The notes: generated from the sequence alone by a model not told the origin. 34,500 nt of DNA from Desulfobacula sp. (GCF_021107415.1 NZ_JAIOSW010000397.1:1-34500), one strand, 5' to 3'. Counted from the stretch's first letter, positions 25,764-34,194 are shown. Made by a program: numbers and translations.

Positions 25764-26822
25764 ATGGGATTTACTTTGAAGATGCGGGCGGCAATCTTAT
25801 ATGAACTTAAAAAACCGCTGATTATTGATGAGGTTGAGGTACCAGATGACCTTAAACCTGGACAAGTACTTGTTAAAGTCCTGTACAGTGGAATTTGCGG
25901 GTCACAACTGGGTGAGATTGATGGAAAAAAAGGAGAAGATAACTACCTTCCGCATCTGTTGGGCCATGAAGGCTCAGGCGAGGTAATGAAGATCGGGCCG
26001 GGAGTTCAATTTGTCAAGCCGGGTGATCCGGTAGTCATGCATTGGAGAAAAGGGCCGGGGATTGATGCCCCGTGTCCTGAATATTTATGGAAAGGGAAAA
26101 AACTGAATGCAGGCTTTGTTACTAGTTTCAATGAATATGCCATTGTTTCAGAGAATCGATTGACTGTTCTGCCGGATGATTTTCCCATGGATATTGCACC
26201 TTTGTTCGGATGTGCTGTAACTACAGGACTTGGTGTGGTTAATAATAATGCAAAGGTTAAAATCGGTGAGTCGGTTGTTGTGCTGGGTGCCGGCGGTGTA
26301 GGACTGAATATAATACAGGGTTCGGCAATGTGTTCAGCTTATCCGGTTGTTGCAGTTGATATTTATGACAATAGATTGGAAATGGCTTCAAAATTTGGAG
26401 CAACAAATTTGATCAATTCTGCTGATGATTCTGAGTTTTTAATTAAAATTAAATCTTTGGTTGAAGCATCAGGAGCAGACGTCGTTATTGATAATACCGG
26501 GGATACGGATATGATTAACCTGGCATATGCTTTGACCAAGCCCGATGGCAGGACAATTCTTGTGGGTGTGCCTAAAAAGAATGATAATATTTCAATCTAT
26601 TCCCTTGATCTGCATTTTGGCAAAGTGATAACAGGGTCCCATGGGGGAGAATCCCATCCTGACATGGATATTCCTCGATATATTAAGCTTTACAAAAATG
26701 GAAAATTATTATTGGATGATTTGATCACGGACAGGTATCCATTGGAAGAGATCAATACTGCAATTGACAGTATGAGAAACGGCAGAACTGCTGGACGTTG
26801 TCTGATTGAAATGCGCCACTAA
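25764..26822 (+). CDS. Zinc-type medium-chain alcohol/sugar dehydrogenase
   Basis: The 352-aa medium-chain dehydrogenase has catalytic zinc ligands C45 (GICGSQ), H68-E69 (LLGHEGSGEV) and C150 (LFGCAVTTG). The NAD motif is VLGAGGVGL (174-181). The structural zinc lobe is degenerate: between residues 95 and 115 there is one cysteine (C104) instead of four. It therefore differs from class III alcohol dehydrogenase, although the rest of the sequence resembles that group. It may oxidise a hydroxyl of a sugar or sugar phosphate. It sits directly before the transketolase C-terminal half (23 nt). ATG 25764 has GGA upstream, and M7 is an alternative start. Confidence 0.83.
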   Translation: MGFTLKMRAAILYELKKPLIIDEVEVPDDLKPGQVLVKVLYSGICGSQLGEIDGKKGEDNYLPHLLGHEGSGEVMKIGPGVQFVKPGDPVVMHWRKGPGIDAPCPEYLWKGKKLNAGFVTSFNEYAIVSENRLTVLPDDFPMDIAPLFGCAVTTGLGVVNNNAKVKIGESVVVLGAGGVGLNIIQGSAMCSAYPVVAVDIYDNRLEMASKFGATNLINSADDSEFLIKIKSLVEASGADVVIDNTGDTDMINLAYALTKPDGRTILVGVPKKNDNISIYSLDLHFGKVITGSHGGESHPDMDIPRYIKLYKNGKLLLDDLITDRYPLEEINTAIDSMRNGRTAGRCLIEMRH

Positions 26823-26845
26823 GAAGTAATGAAGAAAGAAAATTT

Positions 26846-27766
26846 ATGAGAAATGCATTTGCCCGGGAAATGGAAAATCAGGCAAAAAATAATGAGAATA
26901 TTGTTTTACTGTCTGGAGATATCGGGAATCGGCTTTTTGATTCATATAAAAAAAGGTTTCCGCAAAGGTTTTATAATTGTGGCGTTGCAGAAGCCAACAT
27001 GACATCCATGGCGGCAGGAATGGCCATGAGCGGCCTGCAACCGGTAACATATACGATAGCGCCTTTTAACACATCCAGATGTTATGAACAGATAAAAATT
27101 GATATTTGTTATCACAATCTTCCAGTGGTTGTTGTAGGGGTTGGTGCAGGGCTTTCCTATGCAGGTCTTGGAGCTACACATCACTCATTTGAAGATATTT
27201 CAATCTTAAGGATATTACCGGGTATGCATGTGGTTTGCCCTGCAGATGCCATTGAGGTAAAACTCTGTCTTCAGGAGGCTTTGAAATTAAAAAAACCGGT
27301 TTATATTAGGATGGGTAAAAAAAATGAACCCCTTATCCATGACTCTCCACCAAAATTTGAAATCGGAAAGGCAATTACCATACGCCAGGGTAAAGATATT
27401 TGCCTTTTAGGATGTGGGAATATTCTGCCTGTTGTTTGTGAAGCTGCCGATAAGCTTGAGAAAAGCGGCATCCATGCTATGGTTGTCAGTATGCATACTA
27501 TAAAACCTCTGGATACAGAATTGCTTGAGAAAGTTTTTTCAACTTTTAGTATGGTCTGCACTATTGAAGAACATTCTCTGATAGGAGGATTTGGTTCTGC
27601 TGTGGCAGAATGGGTGGTGGACAACTCTATGATTCAAACCAACCTCTTACGCTTCGGAATAAAGGACGCTTTTTTGCATAAAACCGGGAACCAGGAAAAC
27701 GCAAGAAAAATAACAGGGCTGACATCTGAGAATATCGTTGCCTCTATTTTAAAGAAATTGGGATAA
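26846..27766 (+). CDS. Transketolase, C-terminal (pyrimidine-binding) half
   Basis: The 306-aa protein matches the second half of transketolase/DXS enzymes. YNCGVAEANMTSMAAGMA carries the glutamate that activates thiamine diphosphate. GLGATHHSFEDISILR and PVYIRMGKKNEP follow, and a C-terminal domain has CLLGCGNILP and IEEHSLIGGFGSAVAE. Its partner is the N-terminal half at 8778-9611, about 17 kb upstream on the same strand. Alone, neither half should be active. It is followed after 14 nt by the cytidylyltransferase-kinase fusion, which supports a shared sugar phosphate pathway. Confidence 0.87.
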   Translation: MRNAFAREMENQAKNNENIVLLSGDIGNRLFDSYKKRFPQRFYNCGVAEANMTSMAAGMAMSGLQPVTYTIAPFNTSRCYEQIKIDICYHNLPVVVVGVGAGLSYAGLGATHHSFEDISILRILPGMHVVCPADAIEVKLCLQEALKLKKPVYIRMGKKNEPLIHDSPPKFEIGKAITIRQGKDICLLGCGNILPVVCEAADKLEKSGIHAMVVSMHTIKPLDTELLEKVFSTFSMVCTIEEHSLIGGFGSAVAEWVVDNSMIQTNLLRFGIKDAFLHKTGNQENARKITGLTSENIVASILKKLG

Positions 27767-27780
27767 TTTAGGAAAAATAT

Positions 27781-29265
27781 ATGCTTGAAACAAGCTCTTT
27801 AAAACATTTAGGTGAAATTAGAAAGAAATTACCTAAAAATGAAAAGATCGTATTTGTTTCAGGTTTTTTTAATATTGTACATCCCGGGCATTTAAGGCTC
27901 TTGCGTTTTGCTGCGGAATGCGGTGATTTTCTTGTTGTTGGGGTATATGGGGACTCGGTTGGTGATTCCCTGCTTGATGAAAACTTGCGGTTTGATGGAA
28001 TTAAGGCAATCAGTCTTGTTGATTATGCATTTATATTAAAGGATACATCAGAAGATTTTATCAAAGAACTTTCACCCGCCATTGTTGTAAAAGGAAAAGA
28101 GCATGAAAACAGCTTTAACCCGGAGGCAGATGTTGTTAAATCCTATGGCGGAAAAATGCTTTTCAGTTCAGGAGATATAAGTTTTTCCCTTGTAGAACTG
28201 CTTCAGGATGAATCTCAAAGGATTGTTTCAAGTTCTTTTGTGAAAAATGATTCCTTTATGCAACGCCACGGGTTTAATTGGCTTGATCTTGAAAAAGTGT
28301 TAAAAAAATTTCAAGAACTTAAAGTTCTTGTTGTGGGAGATGTTATTGTTGACGAATACATCACCTGTGATCCCATTGGTATGAGCCAGGAAGATCCGAC
28401 CGTTGTAGTTACTCCTGTTGGAACAGACTTGTTTGTTGGTGGGGCAGGAATCGTTGCTGCCCATGCAAGTAATTTGGGAGCGGATGTTTCTTTTTTTTCA
28501 ATCACCGGCAGTGATGAAATAACAGGTTTTGTTAAAAAAAAACTTGATACAGCAAAAGTTAAAGCCCGCCTTTTTCAGGATGAAAGCCGTCCGACTATAT
28601 TAAAACAAAGATTTAGAAGTTCAGGCAAAACTCTGTTAAGGGTAAATCATTTGCGGCAACACCCCATCAGTCAGGAGATTCAAAAGCAATTAAAATCTGA
28701 ATTATTTGATGTGATCAATGATCAGGATGTGGTTATTTTTTCAGATTTTAATTATGGTTGCCTTCCACAACCCCTTGTTGATACTATTATTCTGGAATGT
28801 AAGAAGAAAAATATAATGATGGTTGCAGACAGTCAATCTTCTTCCCAGATTGGTGATATTTCACGTTTTATTGATATGAAACTTATGACACCCACAGAAA
28901 GGGAGGCAAGACTTGCCTTAAAAGATTTTGAATCCGGTTTGGTTGTTCTTGCTGAAAAACTAAGAAAAAAGTCACGAGCTGAGAATATTTTTATTACACT
29001 GGATAAGGAAGGACTGTTGATCCATGCAGATGTCACGAGCAAGAATAATTATTTCACTGACCGCCTTGAGGCAATGAACAAAAATCCTGTTGATCCGGCG
29101 GGAGCAGGGGATTCGTTGCTGACCTGTTCAGCATTAGCTTTGGCATCGGGTTCTGATATCTGGCAGAGTGCATATTTGGGATCTGTGGCTGCGGCTTGCC
29201 AGGTGAGTCGTAATGGCAACATACCTTTGTCAGCCAATGATATGTATTTTGGGACCCGATCATGA
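27781..29265 (+). CDS. HldE-like fusion in reversed order: nucleotidyltransferase then PfkB kinase
   Basis: The 494-aa fusion has an N-terminal nucleotidyltransferase (about 20-160) with SGFFNIVHPGHLRLL, where H34-x-x-H37 is the HxGH motif, plus IVVKGKEHE. A PfkB-type sugar kinase follows from about residue 181 (LKVLVVGDVIVDEY) with the catalytic DPAGAGDS at 438-445. Escherichia coli HldE has kinase first and nucleotidyltransferase second, so the order here is reversed. The pair would phosphorylate C1 of a heptose phosphate and then attach a nucleotide after a phosphatase step. AGGA lies before ATG 27781. The nucleotidyltransferase gene that follows overlaps it by 4 nt. An activated sugar other than heptose is possible. 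Confidence 0.85.
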   Translation: MLETSSLKHLGEIRKKLPKNEKIVFVSGFFNIVHPGHLRLLRFAAECGDFLVVGVYGDSVGDSLLDENLRFDGIKAISLVDYAFILKDTSEDFIKELSPAIVVKGKEHENSFNPEADVVKSYGGKMLFSSGDISFSLVELLQDESQRIVSSSFVKNDSFMQRHGFNWLDLEKVLKKFQELKVLVVGDVIVDEYITCDPIGMSQEDPTVVVTPVGTDLFVGGAGIVAAHASNLGADVSFFSITGSDEITGFVKKKLDTAKVKARLFQDESRPTILKQRFRSSGKTLLRVNHLRQHPISQEIQKQLKSELFDVINDQDVVIFSDFNYGCLPQPLVDTIILECKKKNIMMVADSQSSSQIGDISRFIDMKLMTPTEREARLALKDFESGLVVLAEKLRKKSRAENIFITLDKEGLLIHADVTSKNNYFTDRLEAMNKNPVDPAGAGDSLLTCSALALASGSDIWQSAYLGSVAAACQVSRNGNIPLSANDMYFGTRS

Positions 29266-29957
29266 AAGCATTCCTTCTGGCTGCAGGATTAGGAACAAGA
29301 CTTTTGCCCCTTACCAATGAAATTCCAAAATGTATAGTTCCGATAAATGACAAACCCTTGTTGGGTCATTGGTTTGATCTTTTATTTAAATCCAATGAAA
29401 TTGAGTCTATTCTTGTTAATACACATTATCTGCCGGAAAAAGTGGAACGATTTATTCAAACCAGTCCATATCGGAAAAAAATTCAAACCGTTTTTGAAAA
29501 TGAATTATTAGGTACCGCCGGATCTCTCCTTAAAAACAGAGAGTTTTTTAACGATGGTCCTTTTTTTTTTGTTCATGCAGATAATTTTTCTATATTTGAT
29601 CCGGGTGATTTCATCCAGGCACACCACTTACGCCCCAAAGGGTGTGATATGACGATGATGACATTTAAAACAGATATGCCTGAGGACTGTGGAATCCTGG
29701 AACTTGATAGAAAGAATGTGGTCACGGCTTTTCATGAGAAAGTTATTAATCCTCCCGGGAATCTTGCTAACGGTGCAGTTTACATTCTTGAACAGTCAAT
29801 TCTACCATTTCTTAAAAAAATTGGTAAGAAAAAAATTGACTTCAGTACAGAAGTGCTCCCCCATTTTATTGGGAAAATTTATACCTTTCATAATGATCAA
29901 TATCACCGGGATATTGGGACCATGGAAAGCTATTTAAAAGCACAGGATAAAAGATGA
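29262..29957 (+). CDS. Sugar-1-phosphate nucleotidyltransferase (HddC/MPG-like)
   Basis: The 231-aa protein starts with AFLLAAGLGTRLLPLTNEIPK, the nucleotidyltransferase signature. It has FENELLGTAGSLLKN, then FFVHADNFS in place of the usual GD motif, and DIGTMESY at the end. The single short domain resembles HddC and mannose-1-phosphate guanylyltransferase-like proteins. It is coupled to the HldE-like fusion (ATGA overlap) and to the TPR gene (4-nt overlap). HddC makes GDP-heptose in Gram-positive and Campylobacter pathways, which would fit here. The presence of a second nucleotidyltransferase domain in the preceding gene leaves the division of labour open. Confidence 0.83.
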   Translation: MKAFLLAAGLGTRLLPLTNEIPKCIVPINDKPLLGHWFDLLFKSNEIESILVNTHYLPEKVERFIQTSPYRKKIQTVFENELLGTAGSLLKNREFFNDGPFFFVHADNFSIFDPGDFIQAHHLRPKGCDMTMMTFKTDMPEDCGILELDRKNVVTAFHEKVINPPGNLANGAVYILEQSILPFLKKIGKKKIDFSTEVLPHFIGKIYTFHNDQYHRDIGTMESYLKAQDKR

Positions 29958-31423
29958 TGGATATAGATCAAACCTTAAAAAAGGCAGTGGCGCTTCATAC
30001 TTCCGGCAAATTAAGTGAAGCTGAAATCGCTTACAGGCAAATACTGGAAGTTTTTCCGAATCACCCTGATGCTATCCATTTCATGGGAGTCCTTGCCTAT
30101 AATGTGGGGAATAATGATGTTGCCAGGGAATATATTCAAAAAGCCATTGAACTTTCTCCAAACAATGCAGCATGTTTTAATAACATGGGAAATGTCTGTC
30201 AGCAGCAAAAAAAATATCATGAGGCAGTTTCCTGGTATAAACAAACCATTGAACTGAATCCTGAAAACACAAAAGCTTATAATAACCTTGGGGTAGCATT
30301 GAGTAAGCTTGGCAGGCTTGATGAAGCACTAGAGAGCATTAAGGCGGCATTGAAGATAGATCCTGCCTATTTTGAAGCCCATAATAATTTAGGAGAGACT
30401 TATAGATGTCTTGGGATGTATGATAAAGCTTTGAAATCCTGTGAAACAGTGCTTGGTTTTGTTCCTGAATCTGCACAAGCCAGGTGGAACAGATCTATTT
30501 TGTTGCTTTTGAAAGGAGATTTTCAACAAGGATGGTCTGAATATGAATGGCGCTGGGAACGGCCCACCACACCTAAAAGAAAAATTGATGCAGGGCAAGT
30601 ATGGGATGGCAGCCCTTTGGCTGGAAAAACTCTTTTTGTATATGAGGAGCAGGGAATGGGTGATACGCTTCAATTTATTAGATACCTGCCGCTGATAAAA
30701 CAGCTGGGAGGGTATGTGATTTTTGAAGTATTGACTCCAATGATAAGGCTTGTGGAATCTTTCAACGGATTTGACAGGTTATGGGTGGGGATCAGGAATG
30801 TTGATACAAGACCGACAGATCGATTTGATTTTCATATTCCATTGCTGTCATTACCCGGGATTTTTAATACAACACTTGAAAATATACCCGCAGATATCCC
30901 GTACTTAAATGTTGATAAACATCTTATCCAAATATGGAATAAAAGAATAAAAGATAATAATAATTTTAAAGTAGGAATCATTTGGGCTGGGCATCCGGAT
31001 CATACCAATGACAATAATCGATCGACATTCTTAAGCGCTTTTTCTGTTCTGAAAGAAGTTAAGGGTGTTAAACTATTCAGCCTCCAAAAAGAGAAGTATG
31101 AAAAATGGACAGACATTAATCCGGCGAAAGTGGTTGAACAGGATCTGGGAGAAGAGCTTTCGGATTTTATTGATACGGCTGCAATAATCGAGAATCTTGA
31201 TCTTGTGATTTCTGTTGATACAGCAGTGGTTCATCTTGCGGGTGCATTGGGTAAAGAAGTATGGACTCTGCTTCCGTTTTCACCTGACTGGCGCTGGATG
31301 ATAAACCGGGAAGATTCGCCATGGTATCCGACAATGAAATTATTCAGGCAGTCAGCGCCTGGTGACTGGGAATCTGTATTTAGAAAGGTAAAAGAATGTC
31401 TTGTCAAGCATATAAAAAAATGA
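29954..31423 (+). CDS. TPR-repeat protein with GT9/heptosyltransferase-like domain
   Basis: The 489-aa protein has about five TPR units over residues 5-175 (for example ACFNNMGNVCQQQKKYHEAV and KAYNNLGVALSKLGRLDEAL). A glycosyltransferase domain follows from about 210 (LFVYEEQGMGDTLQFIRYL), with the C-terminal signature VDTAVVHLAGALGKEVWTLL and SPDWRWM. This domain resembles heptosyltransferases of family GT9 and TPR-linked transferases, in which the TPR part can bind a protein acceptor. It is the last gene of the plus-strand run and is coupled to the nucleotidyltransferase. A natural hypothesis is that it transfers the heptose-like sugar, possibly to a protein such as flagellin. Acceptor and donor are not shown by the sequence. 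Confidence 0.82.
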   Translation: MMDIDQTLKKAVALHTSGKLSEAEIAYRQILEVFPNHPDAIHFMGVLAYNVGNNDVAREYIQKAIELSPNNAACFNNMGNVCQQQKKYHEAVSWYKQTIELNPENTKAYNNLGVALSKLGRLDEALESIKAALKIDPAYFEAHNNLGETYRCLGMYDKALKSCETVLGFVPESAQARWNRSILLLLKGDFQQGWSEYEWRWERPTTPKRKIDAGQVWDGSPLAGKTLFVYEEQGMGDTLQFIRYLPLIKQLGGYVIFEVLTPMIRLVESFNGFDRLWVGIRNVDTRPTDRFDFHIPLLSLPGIFNTTLENIPADIPYLNVDKHLIQIWNKRIKDNNNFKVGIIWAGHPDHTNDNNRSTFLSAFSVLKEVKGVKLFSLQKEKYEKWTDINPAKVVEQDLGEELSDFIDTAAIIENLDLVISVDTAVVHLAGALGKEVWTLLPFSPDWRWMINREDSPWYPTMKLFRQSAPGDWESVFRKVKECLVKHIKK

Positions 31424-31444
31424 TTTGTGAAGATTTTTTTAATA

Positions 31445-31870
31445 TTACTTTTCAGCGATCTTAATGCCAAGTGTGTTGCAAAAGACAATAAAATCAATAT
31501 AACCTTTTTCAATCACAAAAGCTAATATTGCCTGGTCAAGTTCTTGATAATTGTGAACTACCAAATTTCTGAATCCAACCATATTTTGCAGCGACTCTGC
31601 CAGTTTTTTGGGTATTATGTTGTTGTCTGATAAAAGAATAAAAGCATGAGCACTAGATTGCGGAATGCCATAACGATTTTCAGCAACAAGGTGCATTGCC
31701 ATATCAATGGCAGCCTGACATGCTCTTTCTATATTTAAAACCAGAGCATCAACATGTGTAAAATTATCTAGGGTTGGACATGCAGTATATTCTTCCTGAA
31801 TGCGTATAATACAACGTTCAATAATAGATGCTTTATTTAAAAGGATGTCATCAGGCAGCATATTGTTCAA
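31445..31870 (-). CDS. hepT: HepT-family toxin (HEPN RNase) of HepT/MntA
   Basis: The 141-aa HEPN protein has the ribonuclease motif R101-x4-H106-x-Y108 in GFRNLVVHNYQEL. In HepT toxins the arginine and histidine are catalytic, and the tyrosine is the residue modified by MntA. TTG 31870 is chosen because AAAGGAG ends 8 nt before it. ATG 31861 gives an N-terminus nearer other HepT proteins but has a 17-nt spacing. The gene overlaps mntA by 20 nt. It is convergent with the TPR glycosyltransferase gene and 21 nt from it, which marks the right border of the glycan locus. Confidence 0.87.
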   Translation of the reverse strand: MNNMLPDDILLNKASIIERCIIRIQEEYTACPTLDNFTHVDALVLNIERACQAAIDMAMHLVAENRYGIPQSSAHAFILLSDNNIIPKKLAESLQNMVGFRNLVVHNYQELDQAILAFVIEKGYIDFIVFCNTLGIKIAEK

Positions 31871-32246
31871 GAATTTTACTCCTTTCTATGTTCAGGGCTG
31901 TATACATTGATAATGTATGCATTGTAAAACTTTTACAAAAATAAGAGTCGTTACAGACAATTAATTCTCCTTTTAAAATTACTTCTTTTGCAAAAACCAC
32001 ATTTTTTGAGGAAAGTATGCCAAAATGAGCTGTGTGGTTTGTTAAAGAGTCCATCCGTCCATTGTAATCTCTGATAATGTTCAATAAGCTGATCTTAGTT
32101 CCTGGTAAAAATAAAAGAGCAATGTCAATATCACTTTGTCTTCGAAAGTATTCAGTTAATGCTGAACCGTGTAAATACGCGCATGCAAGATTTGGTATGC
32201 CTTTTAGTATACCGGATATTAGAATTATTTTTTTTTTGGAAAGCAT
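31851..32246 (-). CDS. mntA: MntA-family antitoxin nucleotidyltransferase
   Basis: From ATG 32246 the protein has 131 aa. It has the minimal nucleotidyltransferase motif GS (27-28) and D39-x-D41 in HGSALTEYFRRQSDIDIALL. MntA neutralises HepT by transferring AMP units to its tyrosine, keeping the ribonuclease inactive. An in-frame TTG at 32255 would add three residues. The AT-rich region upstream contains a 12-bp palindrome at 32263-32274. The pair is likely expressed as one unit. The gene order, antitoxin first, is the usual one for this system. Confidence 0.86.
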   Translation of the reverse strand: MLSKKKIILISGILKGIPNLACAYLHGSALTEYFRRQSDIDIALLFLPGTKISLLNIIRDYNGRMDSLTNHTAHFGILSSKNVVFAKEVILKGELIVCNDSYFCKSFTMHTLSMYTALNIERSKILEQYAA

Positions 32247-32529
32247 GTTGCCCAACTAAACTTTTTAATTAAAAGATTGAAAATATTAACTATATTGTGG
32301 ATGGTAACTTGATTGACGCTTAAAATCAAATATTAATTAGCCGGATATTCAATATTCTGGTTTGCAATTTTAGAAAATTTTATTATTTTCCATGTAGAAG
32401 AGCATAATGATAATCAATTCGTTGTTGGAAATTATAGGATACTAAAGAAAATTTGATAAAAAGCCGATTGTGAACGTTACTTAAAGAATTTTAATATAAG
32501 TGGTTTTTTTATTTTAAGGGGTAAACTGT
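32247..32529. promoter_or_regulatory. Divergent mntA/motB intergenic region
   Basis: This 283-nt AT-rich spacer has no gene I can support. The palindrome TTTTAATTAAAA (32263-32274) and an inverted repeat TTGATT/AATCAA (32309-32314 and 32324-32329) lie upstream of mntA and could be operators. For motB, TTGTGA (32468-32473) and TAATAT (32492-32497) with 18-nt spacing form a possible promoter (4 of 6 matches each). The AAGGGG ribosome-binding site at 32516-32521 precedes motB ATG 32530 by 8 nt. Confidence 0.4.
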
Positions 32530-33282
32530 ATGGAATTGGAAGATATAAAAAAATCCTCGAATTATTCATATTCCGTCAGGAGTGATATGGATGATTTCTA
32601 TGATGAAATTTTGTCATATCCTCCTGAAAAAAGAAATGATAAGTGGTCGGTCTCATGGTCGGATTTGATGATGACCATGTTTATTTTTTTTGCTGTGATG
32701 TATGTCTATCAGGCCGGGAACAGAGATCTTCTTTTTGGAAAAGGACCGGGTAGAAATTATCTGTCGGACAGCGGGTCGCATAAAGTGATTGATTTAAGCA
32801 TCGATAGTAGTCCCTCCCAGGTGTATGATCGGACAAAACAGGCTATTTCAGAGGTGATGGTTACTGAGCCGGATTCGGTTGAATTAATGAAAGACGGGGC
32901 TGTCCGTATCGTTCTTGCGGGGGATCTGTTTTTTGATCCGGGAAAGGCTGATCTAAAAGTCGGCGCTCGTTATCAACTCAACCAGATTGCAAGGGTGTTA
33001 AGCGAGAATGATTTTGCAATTAACGTTGTCGGCCATACAGATGATGCACCAACACGATCTGAGCAATATCCGACCAACTGGGAGCTTTCTTCAAAAAGAG
33101 CAGTCATGGTGGCACGGTATCTGACAGAAGTTACAAAGGTAGATGAAAAAAGAGTGTTTGTCAGTGCCCATTCGTTTTATCAACCTGTCAGATCCAATGA
33201 TACTGCTTATAATCGCGCTTTAAACAGACGTGTGGAGATCATTCTGGTTAAACAAAAACCATATATACAATCTGACAATTAA
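32530..33282 (+). CDS. motB: Flagellar stator protein MotB (OmpA-family)
   Basis: The 250-aa protein has a short cytoplasmic N-terminus and one transmembrane helix at about 41-62. The proton-accepting aspartate is D45 in WSVSWSDLMMTMFIFF. A C-terminal OmpA-like peptidoglycan-binding domain covers about 125-245 (VVGHTDDAPTRSEQYP, NWELSSKRAVMVARYL, NRALNRRVEI). MotB anchors the stator to peptidoglycan and carries the ion-conducting residue. It precedes motA by 28 nt, the reverse of the common motA-motB order. Other OmpA-type proteins lack the helix aspartate context, so the MotB call is firm. PomB-like sodium stators share the fold. Confidence 0.88.
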   Translation: MELEDIKKSSNYSYSVRSDMDDFYDEILSYPPEKRNDKWSVSWSDLMMTMFIFFAVMYVYQAGNRDLLFGKGPGRNYLSDSGSHKVIDLSIDSSPSQVYDRTKQAISEVMVTEPDSVELMKDGAVRIVLAGDLFFDPGKADLKVGARYQLNQIARVLSENDFAINVVGHTDDAPTRSEQYPTNWELSSKRAVMVARYLTEVTKVDEKRVFVSAHSFYQPVRSNDTAYNRALNRRVEIILVKQKPYIQSDN

Positions 33283-33310
33283 TACTGATTCATCCAGATA
33301 AGGAGACAAT

Positions 33311-34162
33311 ATGCTGACACCTGAACAAATCTCATTTTTGAAACAGGCCAGGAAAAACATCATCGGATTGGTGATTTGTGTGATTTTGTTTTTATCCGGT
33401 TTTTTCATCCATGGTAATACCGGGCTTTATATCAACCTGTCAGGCTTTCTGATTATCATTGGAGGCACTTTAGGGGCTACTTTTTTAAGTTATAATATGA
33501 CGCGAATTGAAATCCTTTTTAAGGTGTTAAAGACAGCCTATGGTAAAGAAACAAGAAATCCCAATGAGATTGTAAAGATTATAGTTGATCTTTCCGTAAA
33601 AAGAAGAGTGAAAGGACTGTTGGCACTCCAGAATGATGAGGATGAAACATCCATTATATTTTTAAAACAGGCCATTGGGTTGCTGGTGGACGGATGCTCC
33701 AAAGAGCAGATCAAAGATTCTTTGTCTGCTGAAATGTATTTTTTCAGGATGAGAAGGGATGAAACCGGAAGAGTTTTACAGACCATGGCAGATGTTGCCC
33801 CCTCCTTTGGCCTTGTGGGAAGTGTTGTGGGGTTAATAGGGATGCTGGCGGGAGCCGGTGATTCTGATGTGATCATGGCAACAGTGCCCATAGCACTGAC
33901 ATCAACACTCTATGGAATCATTCTTGCCAACTTTATTTTTCTGCCCTTTGCTGCCACTATTAGGGAGAGAACTATAAAAGAATTATTCCTTCAAAAGATA
34001 ATTACCGAAGGAGTTCTTGCCATTTATGATGAACTTCATCCAAGAATGCTGGAACGTAAATTAAAGTCTTTTTTGACGCCTTCCGCACGGAACGGGCATT
34101 TCGTGTCATTTGAAACTATAAAAGAAAAATTGGAATTAAATGATTTTCATGAGAGTGCCTGA
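33311..34162 (+). CDS. motA: Flagellar stator protein MotA
   Basis: The 283-aa protein has the MotA pattern of four membrane segments, at about 17-34, 37-60, 158-182 and 194-214. The cytoplasmic loop between the second and third holds charged residues (VKRRVKGLLALQNDEDE). MADVAPSFGLVGSVVGLIGML carries the conserved proline, and VPIALTSTLYGIILANFIF is the last helix. With MotB it forms the ion-driven stator of the flagellar motor. Ribosome-binding site AGGAG is at 33301-33305, 5 nt before ATG. The gene is followed by a tRNA promoter. ExbB/TolQ proteins have three helices and a different signature, so they are excluded. Confidence 0.9.
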   Translation: MLTPEQISFLKQARKNIIGLVICVILFLSGFFIHGNTGLYINLSGFLIIIGGTLGATFLSYNMTRIEILFKVLKTAYGKETRNPNEIVKIIVDLSVKRRVKGLLALQNDEDETSIIFLKQAIGLLVDGCSKEQIKDSLSAEMYFFRMRRDETGRVLQTMADVAPSFGLVGSVVGLIGMLAGAGDSDVIMATVPIALTSTLYGIILANFIFLPFAATIRERTIKELFLQKIITEGVLAIYDELHPRMLERKLKSFLTPSARNGHFVSFETIKEKLELNDFHESA

Positions 34163-34194
34163 TTTTACAAAAATGCTATAAGTTTAAAAAACTA

